A stretch of 7,198 nucleotides of DNA from Duncaniella sp. (lineage in GTDB: Bacteria > Bacteroidota > Bacteroidia > Bacteroidales > Muribaculaceae), in assembly GCF_029054785.1 (NCBI RefSeq), contig NZ_JAIDEN010000142.1:1-7198 (forward strand), written 5' to 3'. The notes under the pieces were generated by a model, which made no database searches, was not told where the DNA came from, and saw only the letters and a program-made list of their open reading frames with translations. The position numbers and the translations under genes were made by a program. Shown in pieces: positions 1-7,198 of this stretch (positions are counted from its first letter, which is position 1; every line of letters begins with the position of its first letter).

Positions 1-1
1 G

Positions 2-214
2 AACAACGGTCAGCCCGTGGACATAAAGGCAATCGGCAACGATGCCGCCGTGCGTGAATACTTCGCTGAGATTCTGCCTGATTTCGACCGCGAGAAAGTT
101 TATACGTCTGATATCCGCAAGCTCCTCACTTGGTACAATCAACTGCTCGCCGGCGGTGTGACCGAGTTCAAGCCTGAGGAATCTGACGCTGAACCAGCAG
201 AAACAGAAGAATAA
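2..214 (+). CDS. DUF5606-family protein, C-terminal part (5' end outside window)
   Basis: The frame is open from the first complete codon at base 2 to a TAA at 212-214, giving about 70 residues of a longer protein. The sequence around EYFAEILPDFDREKVYTSD and the following LLTWYNQLLAGGV resembles, from memory, the C-terminal half of DUF5606 proteins, small cytoplasmic proteins (roughly 140-150 residues) common in Bacteroidetes and of unknown function. An acidic tail (PEESDAEPAETEE) ends it. The family match suggests that the GTG at 17 is an internal codon, not a start. The next gene begins 7 bases after the stop on the same strand, so the two are probably cotranscribed. The family call is fairly sure; no biochemical role can be given. 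Confidence 0.8.
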   Translation, partial: NNGQPVDIKAIGNDAAVREYFAEILPDFDREKVYTSDIRKLLTWYNQLLAGGVTEFKPEESDAEPAETEE

Positions 215-221
215 GCCGCCT

Positions 222-923
222 GTGAAGCTCAGCAAACAGTTTACAGCCAAGGACAATGTGGTCGAACTGATCGACTACGATTATAATGTGCTCACTGTCC
301 TCAGCCGTTTCTCACTTCCCCTTGGTTTTGGCAACAAAACCATTGGGGAGCTATGTGAGGAATCAGCTATAAATACGGATTCCTTTCTGCTGATCATCAA
401 TTTTTTACTGTCAGGGGAGATTGACAAGGAGCTTCTCGGTCGGATTTCGCCGACCGATGTGGTCTATTTCCTGCATAACTCACACGACTATTATCTCTCT
501 TACAAGTTGCCTCATATCCGGGTTAACCTGTGCAATGCTCTTGATGATACGCATAATGATATAAATCCTATAATAGTCAAGTTTTTTGATGATTATACCG
601 ATCTTGTCAGAAAGCATTTCAACTACGAGGAAAGCGTTGTGTTTCCATACGTGAAAGCCTTGTGCAACGGGGAGCCGTCGGATTACAGCATTGATGTCTT
701 TCGTCGGTCTCATGACGATGAAGTGGCTGAAAAGCTTGCGGATCTGAAGAATATCATATTGAGATATTACTCGACATCTATGCCTTTCAAGATGTATGAT
801 GCCTTGGCTGACATCTATAATTGTGAGGAAGATCTTAATTCACATGCCCATATAGAGAATAATATCCTCATCCCGATGATGACCCGGATGGAAAATAATC
901 TTGACGATCATGCGGCACATTAA
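222..923 (+). CDS. RIC/YtfE-like di-iron hemerythrin-domain protein
   Basis: A 233-residue cytoplasmic protein with two parts. Residues about 10-65 resemble the ScdA_N (DUF542) helical domain, and residues about 80-225 form a hemerythrin-like four-helix bundle. The ligand pattern follows the six iron ligands of E. coli YtfE closely: H88 (with H85 nearby), H132 and E136 in HFNYE, H164 in RRSHDDE, and H208 and E212 in SHAHIEN. YtfE/RIC proteins act in repair of nitrosatively or oxidatively damaged iron-sulfur centres and in NO chemistry. Here the Cys-Cys pair of the ScdA_N domain is replaced by Gly-Phe (LGFGNKT, 34-40). GTG at 222 is chosen because the open frame begins at 162 and holds no ATG before it. 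It lies 7 bases after the DUF5606 stop, and its 3' end overlaps the LuxR-type gene, which points to a shared transcript. The di-iron fold is well supported. Whether it repairs, stores or senses is inference. Confidence 0.85.
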   Translation: MKLSKQFTAKDNVVELIDYDYNVLTVLSRFSLPLGFGNKTIGELCEESAINTDSFLLIINFLLSGEIDKELLGRISPTDVVYFLHNSHDYYLSYKLPHIRVNLCNALDDTHNDINPIIVKFFDDYTDLVRKHFNYEESVVFPYVKALCNGEPSDYSIDVFRRSHDDEVAEKLADLKNIILRYYSTSMPFKMYDALADIYNCEEDLNSHAHIENNILIPMMTRMENNLDDHAAH

Positions 924-1506
924 TATAGGTCTCCTTTTACCTTCTGCCATACAGACAATTGGGGTGGGTGGTATCCTGCGCAGGTTTCAGGATGGCAATC
1001 TGACAATTGTGGAGATAAGTCCGTCGGATTATCTTGAGGAAATTTCCCGGACCCACATATCAGTGCTGATCGTTGATCCGGCGATACCGGGCATAGATTG
1101 GGATGTCCTTAAGAGCGCCTCATCACAACCGATTAAAATAATAGCGCTTTTGACCCAGCAGTATCCCAAGAGCCTCCTGAAATGGTTTGATGATACGTTT
1201 ACGGTCTATGATTCGGCTGAGTCAATTATTGAGACGCTTCGGCGCAATATAAGCGTAGAGGACGCCGATGATCGAGGCAAAGATCTTAGTCCGCGAGAAA
1301 AGGAGGTTGTTGTGGGGATTGTAAAGGGTCTGTCCAATAAGGAAATTGCTTCCGAAATGGGAGTTTCAGTGAACACAGTGATGACGCATCGTCGAAACAT
1401 CGCGTCGAAACTCCACATCCACACTCCGGCAGGCCTGACTATTTATGCGATTGTTTCAAATCTTGTCAAGCTTGAAGATATAAAGGCTGACATGGGAAAA
1501 TTATAG
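910..1506 (+). CDS. LuxR/NarL-type DNA-binding regulator with atypical receiver-like domain
   Basis: Starting from ATG 910, the protein has 198 residues. The C-terminal part (about 126-172) is a clear LuxR/GerE helix-turn-helix, with LSPREKEVV, the GLSNKEIASEMGVSVNTV core and THRRNIASKL recognition region. The N-terminal ~110 residues look like a response-regulator receiver. LIVDPAIPG (about 53-61) sits where the phospho-accepting Asp would be, but the first strand (NIGLLLPS) lacks the usual acidic pair, and no Lys in a clear strand-5 context is evident. Phosphorylation by a histidine kinase is therefore doubtful, and no kinase gene is adjacent. ATG 910 overlaps the end of the hemerythrin gene by 14 bases; a TTG at 901 would add three residues. 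The overlap implies translational coupling with the di-iron protein, which may supply the signal (inference). Its targets cannot be read from the window. Confidence 0.85.
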   Translation: MRHINIGLLLPSAIQTIGVGGILRRFQDGNLTIVEISPSDYLEEISRTHISVLIVDPAIPGIDWDVLKSASSQPIKIIALLTQQYPKSLLKWFDDTFTVYDSAESIIETLRRNISVEDADDRGKDLSPREKEVVVGIVKGLSNKEIASEMGVSVNTVMTHRRNIASKLHIHTPAGLTIYAIVSNLVKLEDIKADMGKL

Positions 1507-1548
1507 GCAGGCACGAGATACTTATTATATATCGCTATATGAACAATT

Positions 1549-1574
1549 GTGCCGATAGAATTTTTCTACGGCAT
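1549..1574. terminator. Hairpin between convergent genes, possible bidirectional terminator
   Basis: TGCCG (1550-1554) and TAGAA (1556-1560) pair with TTCTA (1564-1568) and CGGCA (1569-1573). This gives a 10-bp stem with one bulged A and a three-base loop, plus a possible outer G-T pair. It lies in the 101-base gap between the stop codons of the LuxR-type gene and folE, which face each other. Neither side carries a strong U tract, so termination is inferred from position and stem only. Confidence 0.4.
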
Positions 1575-1607
1575 TATTGAACCTTTGATTGAGGTCTATG
1601 CGGGGAT

Positions 1608-2183
1608 TTAATGGGAAAGAGCCTGAAAGAATTCTTCTCTTAACGCGCTATCGGAGAAAACACCGGCGCTTTCAATGGTTGTAGTTGCGGAATCCTGTTT
1701 TTCGACACCTCGCATTTTCATGCACAGATGCTCGCCGGTGCAGACAACTATCACGCCTTTGGCATTGAGCTTTTCCATGATGATACGGCAAATCTGTGAT
1801 GTCATGCGCTCCTGGACCTGAAGGCGTCTTGCGTAAAAATCGACAAGACGAGCAAGTTTGCTCAGTCCAATGGTTTTGCCGTCGGGTATATAGCCTATTG
1901 ACACTTTGCCAAAAAATGGGAGGATATGATGTTCGCACAAGGAATAGAACTCGATATCCTTCACAATTACCATGCGCGATCCTTCATGAGAAAAAATGGC
2001 ATCATTAATAATGATGTCGGGATCCTGGCGATAGCCGCGGGTGACAAATGCCATTGCCTTTGCCGCACGCATCGGAGTCTTGACAAGCCCTTCGCGGGTG
2101 GTATCCTCTCCCAGGAGTTTCAGAATAGCTTCGTAGTGGGATGCGATTTCCCGAATGGTTTCATCGCTGATTTCAACTGCCAT
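1608..2183 (-). CDS. folE: GTP cyclohydrolase I (FolE, type IA)
   Basis: A 191-residue enzyme that converts GTP to 7,8-dihydroneopterin triphosphate, the first step toward tetrahydrofolate (the product can also feed queuosine-type 7-deazapurines). The family signatures are intact: TREGLVKTPMRAAKA (29-43), the zinc-site segment SLCEHHILPFFGKVSIGYIP (81-100) with C83 and H86, GLSKLAR and the QVQERMT segment (122-128), and EHLCMKMRGV (151-160) with the third zinc ligand C154. The length equals the short bacterial form, such as the B. subtilis enzyme. All three zinc ligands are present, so this is the zinc-dependent FolE and not FolE2. It starts 16 bases after the SPOR gene with no promoter visible in the gap, and is probably the last gene of the tpiA operon. 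The start at 2183 sits behind an A-rich stretch, typical of Bacteroidetes translation initiation. Confidence 0.97.
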   Translation of the reverse strand: MAVEISDETIREIASHYEAILKLLGEDTTREGLVKTPMRAAKAMAFVTRGYRQDPDIIINDAIFSHEGSRMVIVKDIEFYSLCEHHILPFFGKVSIGYIPDGKTIGLSKLARLVDFYARRLQVQERMTSQICRIIMEKLNAKGVIVVCTGEHLCMKMRGVEKQDSATTTIESAGVFSDSALREEFFQALSH

Positions 2184-2199
2184 TTTTTAGTCGTCTGAT

Positions 2200-2676
2200 T
2201 TATTCACCATGTACGGTAACACGATCACGGACCACGCGGATCTCCTTGCTGTATGCAGGGAAAGCCCGGCGGAGTTCATCTGCCGCATTGTTTGCTTCCT
2301 GCTGTGTTCGGAAGTCTCCGACTTTCAGGCGCCAATAGGGTGATGTGTACATGACGTATGTCTGATATTGCGGAAATCGGGCTGATATGATGCGTTGCTT
2401 TGAGCGCGCTTCGTTTTTGGCTGTGCGGGCGTTGTTGTCGCTGAATACCTGTACCCGGAATCCGGCCATGCGTCCGTTGACCGGCCGCGCGATCTCTTCT
2501 TTTGCTTCCTCTTCAATCCCTTCGACCGGAATCAGTCGCTTGAGCAGTTCTGCCGGCTGGTTGACTACGTTGTTTGTGCCGCTCGTGATATGATCGACGA
2601 TGGTCACAACCTCTGTTTCGGCAATCGCCACAGGAGAGGCAAGAAGCGCGACAAGCGGAATCAGATACTTCTTCAT
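2200..2676 (-). CDS. Secreted SPOR-domain protein
   Basis: A 158-residue protein with a signal peptide (MKKYLIPLVALLASPVAIA, predicted cleavage after residue 19) and no further membrane segment. After a charged linker (about 20-70), residues about 72-150 form a SPOR domain: GFRVQVFSDNNARTAKNEA, a helix, then YWRLKVGDFRTQQEANNAADEL. SPOR domains bind denuded peptidoglycan glycan strands and often sit at division sites, so a periplasmic cell-wall role is likely. There is no lipobox Cys at the cleavage site, so it is probably soluble and not a lipoprotein. It lies between tpiA and folE, an arrangement I recall from other Bacteroidales. No link to either enzyme's chemistry is evident, so the clustering probably reflects co-expression only. 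Confidence 0.88.
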   Translation of the reverse strand: MKKYLIPLVALLASPVAIAETEVVTIVDHITSGTNNVVNQPAELLKRLIPVEGIEEEAKEEIARPVNGRMAGFRVQVFSDNNARTAKNEARSKQRIISARFPQYQTYVMYTSPYWRLKVGDFRTQQEANNAADELRRAFPAYSKEIRVVRDRVTVHGE

Positions 2677-2711
2677 TTGGTCTGTTTGTGGTTTTGTGGA
2701 AGATTTTGAAG

Positions 2712-2731
2712 AAATTCCCGCACGGGAATTT
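2712..2731 (-). terminator. Perfect inverted repeat after tpiA: attenuator, processing site or weak terminator
   Basis: AAATTCCCG (2712-2720) and CGGGAATTT (2723-2731) are perfect inverted arms around CA. In RNA this gives about eight pairs with a four-base loop. It lies 56 bases after the tpiA stop and 35 bases before the SPOR start. In the direction of transcription it is followed by CTTCAAAATC, with only three U at the stem end, so it is not a strong intrinsic terminator. No promoter for the SPOR gene is visible downstream of it, so some read-through would be needed for SPOR and folE expression. Confidence 0.45.
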
Positions 2732-2771
2732 GTGTTGAGTATTTGGAATCTCTCGGATCTCGTGCGGGAAT
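2714..2771 (-). repeat. Second inverted copy able to pair with the hairpin arm
   Basis: ATTCCCGCACG at 2714-2724 is exactly the reverse complement of CGTGCGGGAAT at 2761-2771. This is an 11-base inverted repeat with 36 bases between the arms. The arm at 2714-2724 is also most of one side of the local hairpin at 2712-2731, so the two pairings exclude each other. The whole structure sits in the tpiA-SPOR spacer. Confidence 0.6.
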
Positions 2772-2786
2772 ATGCTTTGGTCAGAA

Positions 2787-3542
<756 letters not shown>

Positions 3543-3578
3543 TTTACCTTAATTAAAATTGGGTTGAAAATTCGCTCA

Positions 3579-3610
3579 CAAAATTAGCGATTTCCAATGA
3601 ATAATTCAAA
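3579..3610 (-). promoter_or_regulatory. Bacteroidetes-type promoter for tpiA
   Basis: Read on the minus strand, TTTG (3610-3607) is followed after 20 bases by TAATTTTG (3586-3579). These match the -33 TTTG and -7 TAnnTTTG elements of the primary sigma factor of Bacteroidetes, with normal spacing. Transcription would begin near 3572-3575 and give a short A/T-rich leader of about 30 bases. A weak AAGG (3550-3547) lies only four bases before the ATG, so a ribosome-binding role for it is doubtful. Confidence 0.75.
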
Positions 3611-3626
3611 CAGAAATCCAACTTAT

Positions 3627-3663
3627 CTTGCCATGACAAGGCCTTTGGCCCGGCAGATGCCGG
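3627..3663 (-). terminator. Cluster of short GC-rich hairpins after the DUF4132 gene
   Basis: Immediately downstream of the long gene's stop codon lie CCGGCA / TGCCGG (3650-3655 and 3658-3663), then GGCC TTT GGCC (3640-3650), then CTTG / CAAG (3627-3630 and 3637-3640). The last two share bases with their neighbours, so not all can form together. No U tract follows. The position, just upstream of the tpiA promoter, suggests an end of transcription, but each stem is short. Confidence 0.3.
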
Positions 3664-3670
3664 CTTCCGG

Positions 3671-6600
3671 TTACAACTGCCTGAGGATTGACGGGTCTTT
3701 GATTCCGGTATCATTAGCAAAAAGCAGTATTTTGGAGATAATTTCGGCGGTTTTCGGATCTTCGTCAAGGAACGGAAGGAAGATCCGTCCGCGGCTTTGG
3801 GTATGAACCGGAAGAACGGCGATCTGTGCGCCGCCTTCTTTGTGGATTGTACCGCTGCCAAGATGGATGCTGTAACGACCCAGCTGGCCGCTTACCTTTG
3901 CAAAGGTGTCGCTCAGGCTGACATTGTCAATTCCAAACATGGGCAGAGTGTGACTGACAATGGCTCGCCGCATTTCGATGGTTGAATGGCTGGTCTCTGG
4001 ATCTACACTTCCCGCATGAGCCACACTTACTGCAAGATCTACATCCCGCATGATTTCAGAGAATGCGATAGGGGAGATTTCTGAAATTTTCTTGTCTTTG
4101 AATGTCCTGCGGTCATGAAATTCGACATATTCCAGTGTCGGTGCTTCGATGTCGGCGGGTGAAAACCAGTCGGCCATAGCATATAGTACAGCTGTCACAT
4201 CGTTATTAAAGCATACTCTCTGAAGCCCGTAGTCATAGTCGACCGTCCACTGTCGCTTTTTCAGAAGAGCGGCAGTGCGTGACGGCATAATCTGATTGCC
4301 GGAATAGCGCATAGATTTGCTTGCATCTTTTTCTTCCGGGGTCGGGACATACAGTTCGCGGAATACCTGTTTGAACGGTTGTTTCCACTTATGTTCAAAG
4401 ATAAGTGCCTGATATGCGCTCCATTCGCTGTTGGAAAGCAGATCGTAAGGGTGGGCGATGCGCAAGCGGTCATTGGCGTTTATGGGACTGAGTTCGCCTT
4501 CTGCGGAAATGATTGAGAGTCCGTCGTCTCCGGGAATGCCGGTCTGTCCGCTATCTCTGACAAGCACAAGACATGAAAACATCCTCCAGATAATTGGATT
4601 CTCTTTAAGGCTACTGATTTCGGTGCCTGTAAATTCTGACGATTCAACCATTGCCTGTTCGAGCAAGGCACGGCCACGAGTGTGCTGCTCTTTCAATTGC
4701 TTGCAGGTTTCTTTTAGGCTGATTACATAAGCATCTTTTTTGAGCCTTGATGGGATGCTTTGCAGAATCTTGCCATTACTTTCGCAGATTATTTCCGGCA
4801 GTCCGTCGCCTATATGCAGTTTTATGCTGACCCCGTCTATATCTTTAGGAATGAGGAATTGGGCCGCGTCTTTGACAAGTGCGGCTTCCATACTCCATGT
4901 CAGGCGCGTGGAGTCGCCATATCCAGCCGTGCGGGCGAGATTGTCAAGAGCGAGTTTTACTGCGCGCCCCTCGCTTGCCTGGCGTTGTGCGCCGAACTGT
5001 TTGCTGTCTTTCAGGAATTTATTGAGAAAAATGTAACGTTCGCTGAGGTCGCCATGCTTGTTGCGCCCAAGCGGGATCAGCCCAAGAGCAACCACCAGAT
5101 CCTTGTTTCTTTTCTCTGAAATCTCCTTCATGGTCTGTTTTGCTTTCAGATTGCCGAGCAGGGCATCGGAGAGTTTGCGAGAACGGCTGTGGCGGTTGCC
5201 GTCGGCCACATGCTTCGCCGAAGCATATATGAATTCGTAACGCTTGCGACCCAATGTCTTGTAGATTTCATGGAACCATGCCGGATCGCAGGCTCCATCT
5301 GCGAAGTCGGCAGGCTCGACCGCCGAGTATCTTGAAATGCGTGACTTGGCACGGTCACTGAGTGTATCAGCGGTATGAGCCATGAAGTAGTACGCTCCGC
5401 TTGTAAGGCCTTTCCAACCGATGGCCTCTTCTGTAATCTCCAGCCACCGCTGTGAAAACATTGCGGCCTCAGCGAGCTGTTCGTCAGTGATTCCGGCCGC
5501 TTTCGCTTTTCGTTTCAGTTCTTCAGGACTGTCGGAATCTGCCGGAGAAGAAGCCTGAAGCAGAGAACTCAGCATTTCGCGCTTATTGAGATTGGTATAA
5601 TACCCTCTGGTTACGGGTTTGTCTTTCCCAAGGGCCTGCAATATCTGCAACAGTCTGTCGATCCCGCTGACACATCTGATTTCATAAGCCAAGGCTGAAA
5701 CCGGAGTTTCGGAATCGCCTCTTTTCAGCTCGATGTCGAGGATACGTTCGATAGCTGTATTGATCAGGCGGCATTCGCGGTCGCTGAGAGGTGCGAGCTG
5801 TTTGGTCCAGCGGGGCTTTTCAGCTGTCGGCAAACGTTGTGAGAATTCGGCTATCATGCTCTTTTTCATCGTACCTGACATCATCTCTTTAAGCATTGCT
5901 TTATCCGAGATGACTCCGAGATTCCATGCGCGGAGGTATTCCATCACATTGAGAGGATTCCGATAGTTGAATCCGTTGGCTAAGCATGATTTTGTTTTGC
6001 ACAGTAAATCGTGGCGAGCTGCGAAGGAGCGCAGGAACAGATCGTCCGGCATGTCATTGCTTGAATTTTTGCATATTGACAGAAGCGTTGCCACGGGTTG
6101 AACATTATAGATGCAATGATCCTCCGGAGACTCCCATGAATAGCTTCGGTAATTTCTTATGCAATCCTCAGCTTTTATGCGAATAGCGAAATCAGACATG
6201 AAATCGGTCGCGATTTCCCAAATGACCTGCCCCCTGCAATATTCTTCAGCCAGGGCGCTTATGATGTGGAGTGCCGATCGGAAATAGGGGAAATTTTCGA
6301 TCGGATTCAGCATGTCAGGATCGAACGCCCGACCTAAAATGCGTTTTAATATCGGGTAAAACGGCTCATCAGAGGCGTTGGGTGTGATTGTCGCAAGCCA
6401 AAGGCGCAAAATATTTTCCGGTGAGCTGATTTCCTGATCATAAAACTCTTTCCAGATTTCGGGTAAAGCAATGGATTCAAGTCCCGGTTTATATGATTGC
6501 TGTACAGTATTGCCTAAACGGGATATATTTCCATACCGGTCTTTAAATTCATAGTCGGCATGTTTTTCGATCAAATCCATAATAGCTTGTATCAGCTCTA

Positions 6601-7198
6601 CCGCAGGATTATTGTCTTTCCGCAGGAGCTTCTTCAGGATATTGCTGTCAGATTTGAAAGCGAGGGCTTTTTCCGGGTTGAAATCAATTGGGCGTGTCAC
6701 GGAGACAGAGATTTCATCATTGCAAGAATACAGTCCGAATCCATTTTCCGGAGTGTACATATTTTCTTTCAGGCCATTTTGGGCGAGAATGGTCTCAAGC
6801 AGAATCTGTTCTCTGGATGTCGGATTTACTATTGCGGAAAGGTCCGGCTTCAGTGAGTCAACGGCTTCCGATCTCTCGTCTTTGTCGATCCAGTTTTTCA
6901 GTATGTCAAGTCCTGCCAGACGACGTTCTGCGGATTTGTCTGTGATAAGACGTCTTACAGAGCCGATGGCTTTGTCGTCGGGAAGCGAACCGAGAATTCC
7001 GATGATACAAGTGCGCAATGGTGCGGCTTTAAGACGCAGATGCGACTCCATTGCGAGATAGTCTTCGTCGGTCAAATCATTCCATTCATGCAGATTCCTG
7101 ACAATCCGACAGGCTTGGTCGCGGGCATCGCTGCCTTTGTCGGCCATCATGGCAATGGCGAATTCTATCTGACGGCGTGTCGTGCACCTATATAAAAT
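3671..7198 (-). CDS. YehI/MolR-like DUF4132-family protein (N-terminus outside window)
   Basis: The frame runs from the window edge to a TAA at 3671-3673, about 1175 residues. ATG at 7150 is possible, but the 16 upstream codons read as part of the same helix, so the start is probably outside. Residue numbers here count from that ATG. The early part (to about 100) looks like HEAT-type helical repeats. Family motifs as I recall them follow: ELKRGDSETPVSAL (474-487), YFMAHTAD (588-595), QFGAQRQASEG (718-728), NLARTAGY...RLTWSME (737-755), and a C-terminal domain with IHLGSG (1095-1100), LPFLDEDP (1125-1132), SKILLFAND (1139-1147) and DPSILRQL at the end. This is the pattern of E. coli YehI/MolR relatives (DUF5724, DUF4132 and DUF7737 regions). 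There is no signal peptide or membrane segment, so it is cytoplasmic. Its function is unknown; the old link of MolR to molybdate is not secure. A WGR domain, seen in some relatives, could lie in the missing part. No frameshift is seen. Confidence 0.85.
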   Translation of the reverse strand: MLYRCTTRRQIEFAIAMMADKGSDARDQACRIVRNLHEWNDLTDEDYLAMESHLRLKAAPLRTCIIGILGSLPDDKAIGSVRRLITDKSAERRLAGLDILKNWIDKDERSEAVDSLKPDLSAIVNPTSREQILLETILAQNGLKENMYTPENGFGLYSCNDEISVSVTRPIDFNPEKALAFKSDSNILKKLLRKDNNPAVELIQAIMDLIEKHADYEFKDRYGNISRLGNTVQQSYKPGLESIALPEIWKEFYDQEISSPENILRLWLATITPNASDEPFYPILKRILGRAFDPDMLNPIENFPYFRSALHIISALAEEYCRGQVIWEIATDFMSDFAIRIKAEDCIRNYRSYSWESPEDHCIYNVQPVATLLSICKNSSNDMPDDLFLRSFAARHDLLCKTKSCLANGFNYRNPLNVMEYLRAWNLGVISDKAMLKEMMSGTMKKSMIAEFSQRLPTAEKPRWTKQLAPLSDRECRLINTAIERILDIELKRGDSETPVSALAYEIRCVSGIDRLLQILQALGKDKPVTRGYYTNLNKREMLSSLLQASSPADSDSPEELKRKAKAAGITDEQLAEAAMFSQRWLEITEEAIGWKGLTSGAYYFMAHTADTLSDRAKSRISRYSAVEPADFADGACDPAWFHEIYKTLGRKRYEFIYASAKHVADGNRHSRSRKLSDALLGNLKAKQTMKEISEKRNKDLVVALGLIPLGRNKHGDLSERYIFLNKFLKDSKQFGAQRQASEGRAVKLALDNLARTAGYGDSTRLTWSMEAALVKDAAQFLIPKDIDGVSIKLHIGDGLPEIICESNGKILQSIPSRLKKDAYVISLKETCKQLKEQHTRGRALLEQAMVESSEFTGTEISSLKENPIIWRMFSCLVLVRDSGQTGIPGDDGLSIISAEGELSPINANDRLRIAHPYDLLSNSEWSAYQALIFEHKWKQPFKQVFRELYVPTPEEKDASKSMRYSGNQIMPSRTAALLKKRQWTVDYDYGLQRVCFNNDVTAVLYAMADWFSPADIEAPTLEYVEFHDRRTFKDKKISEISPIAFSEIMRDVDLAVSVAHAGSVDPETSHSTIEMRRAIVSHTLPMFGIDNVSLSDTFAKVSGQLGRYSIHLGSGTIHKEGGAQIAVLPVHTQSRGRIFLPFLDEDPKTAEIISKILLFANDTGIKDPSILRQL

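Noticed and set aside
17..19. GTG at 17 as the start of a short 65-residue gene
   Set aside because: The frame is open to the window edge and the sequence matches the C-terminal half of a DUF5606 protein, so this is an internal codon.
1526..1540. Short AT-rich inverted repeat ATATA/TATAT after the LuxR-type gene
   Set aside because: Five A-T pairs only, expected by chance in an AT-rich gap; not counted as an operator or terminator.
3553..3861. 102-codon minus-strand frame covering the tpiA promoter gap
   Set aside because: It overlaps the conserved C-terminal end of the DUF4132-family gene and the promoter; no family resemblance.
4740..5119. Two overlapping plus-strand open frames of about 100-120 codons
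   Set aside because: They lie opposite the conserved QFGAQRQASEG region of the DUF4132-family protein; base composition alone explains them.
6612..7061. 149-codon open frame on the plus strand
   Set aside because: It is antisense to the DUF4132-family gene, which has strong family motifs along its length. The antisense product has no recognisable domain and looks like a shadow.

Overview
The window looks like chromosome of a member of the Bacteroidota, most likely a gut Bacteroidales (a Muribaculaceae- or Bacteroides-like genome). This rests on a DUF5606 protein end, a RIC/hemerythrin protein followed by a LuxR-type regulator, a tpiA / SPOR-protein / folE gene order, near absence of Shine-Dalgarno sequences, and a Bacteroidetes-type promoter (TTTG, 20-base spacer, TAnnTTTG) in front of tpiA. 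There are no mobile elements, tRNA or rRNA genes, or CRISPR arrays, and every stretch over 300 bases is coding.

Left part, plus strand (1-1506): a run of three tightly packed genes. It holds the 3' end of a DUF5606 gene, a GTG-started di-iron RIC/hemerythrin-like gene 7 bases later, and a LuxR-type DNA-binding protein gene whose start lies inside the end of the hemerythrin gene. The RIC-like protein keeps all six expected iron ligands but lacks the N-terminal Cys-Cys pair of YtfE. The regulator has a receiver-like N-terminal half without the usual acidic pair. A redox- or NO-linked sensor/regulator module is a reasonable inference and the most interesting content of the window.

Middle part, minus strand (1608-3542): tpiA (triosephosphate isomerase), a small secreted SPOR-domain protein and folE (GTP cyclohydrolase I), read in that order as a probable operon. 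A near-consensus promoter lies upstream of tpiA. The 110-base tpiA-SPOR spacer holds a perfect inverted repeat, one arm of which can also pair with a second upstream copy. This operon converges on the plus-strand genes, with a hairpin between them at about 1549-1574.

Right part, minus strand (3671-7198): one very long gene, open at the window edge, for a YehI/MolR-like DUF4132-family cytoplasmic protein of unknown function. Its C-terminal end is complete and its N-terminus lies outside the window.
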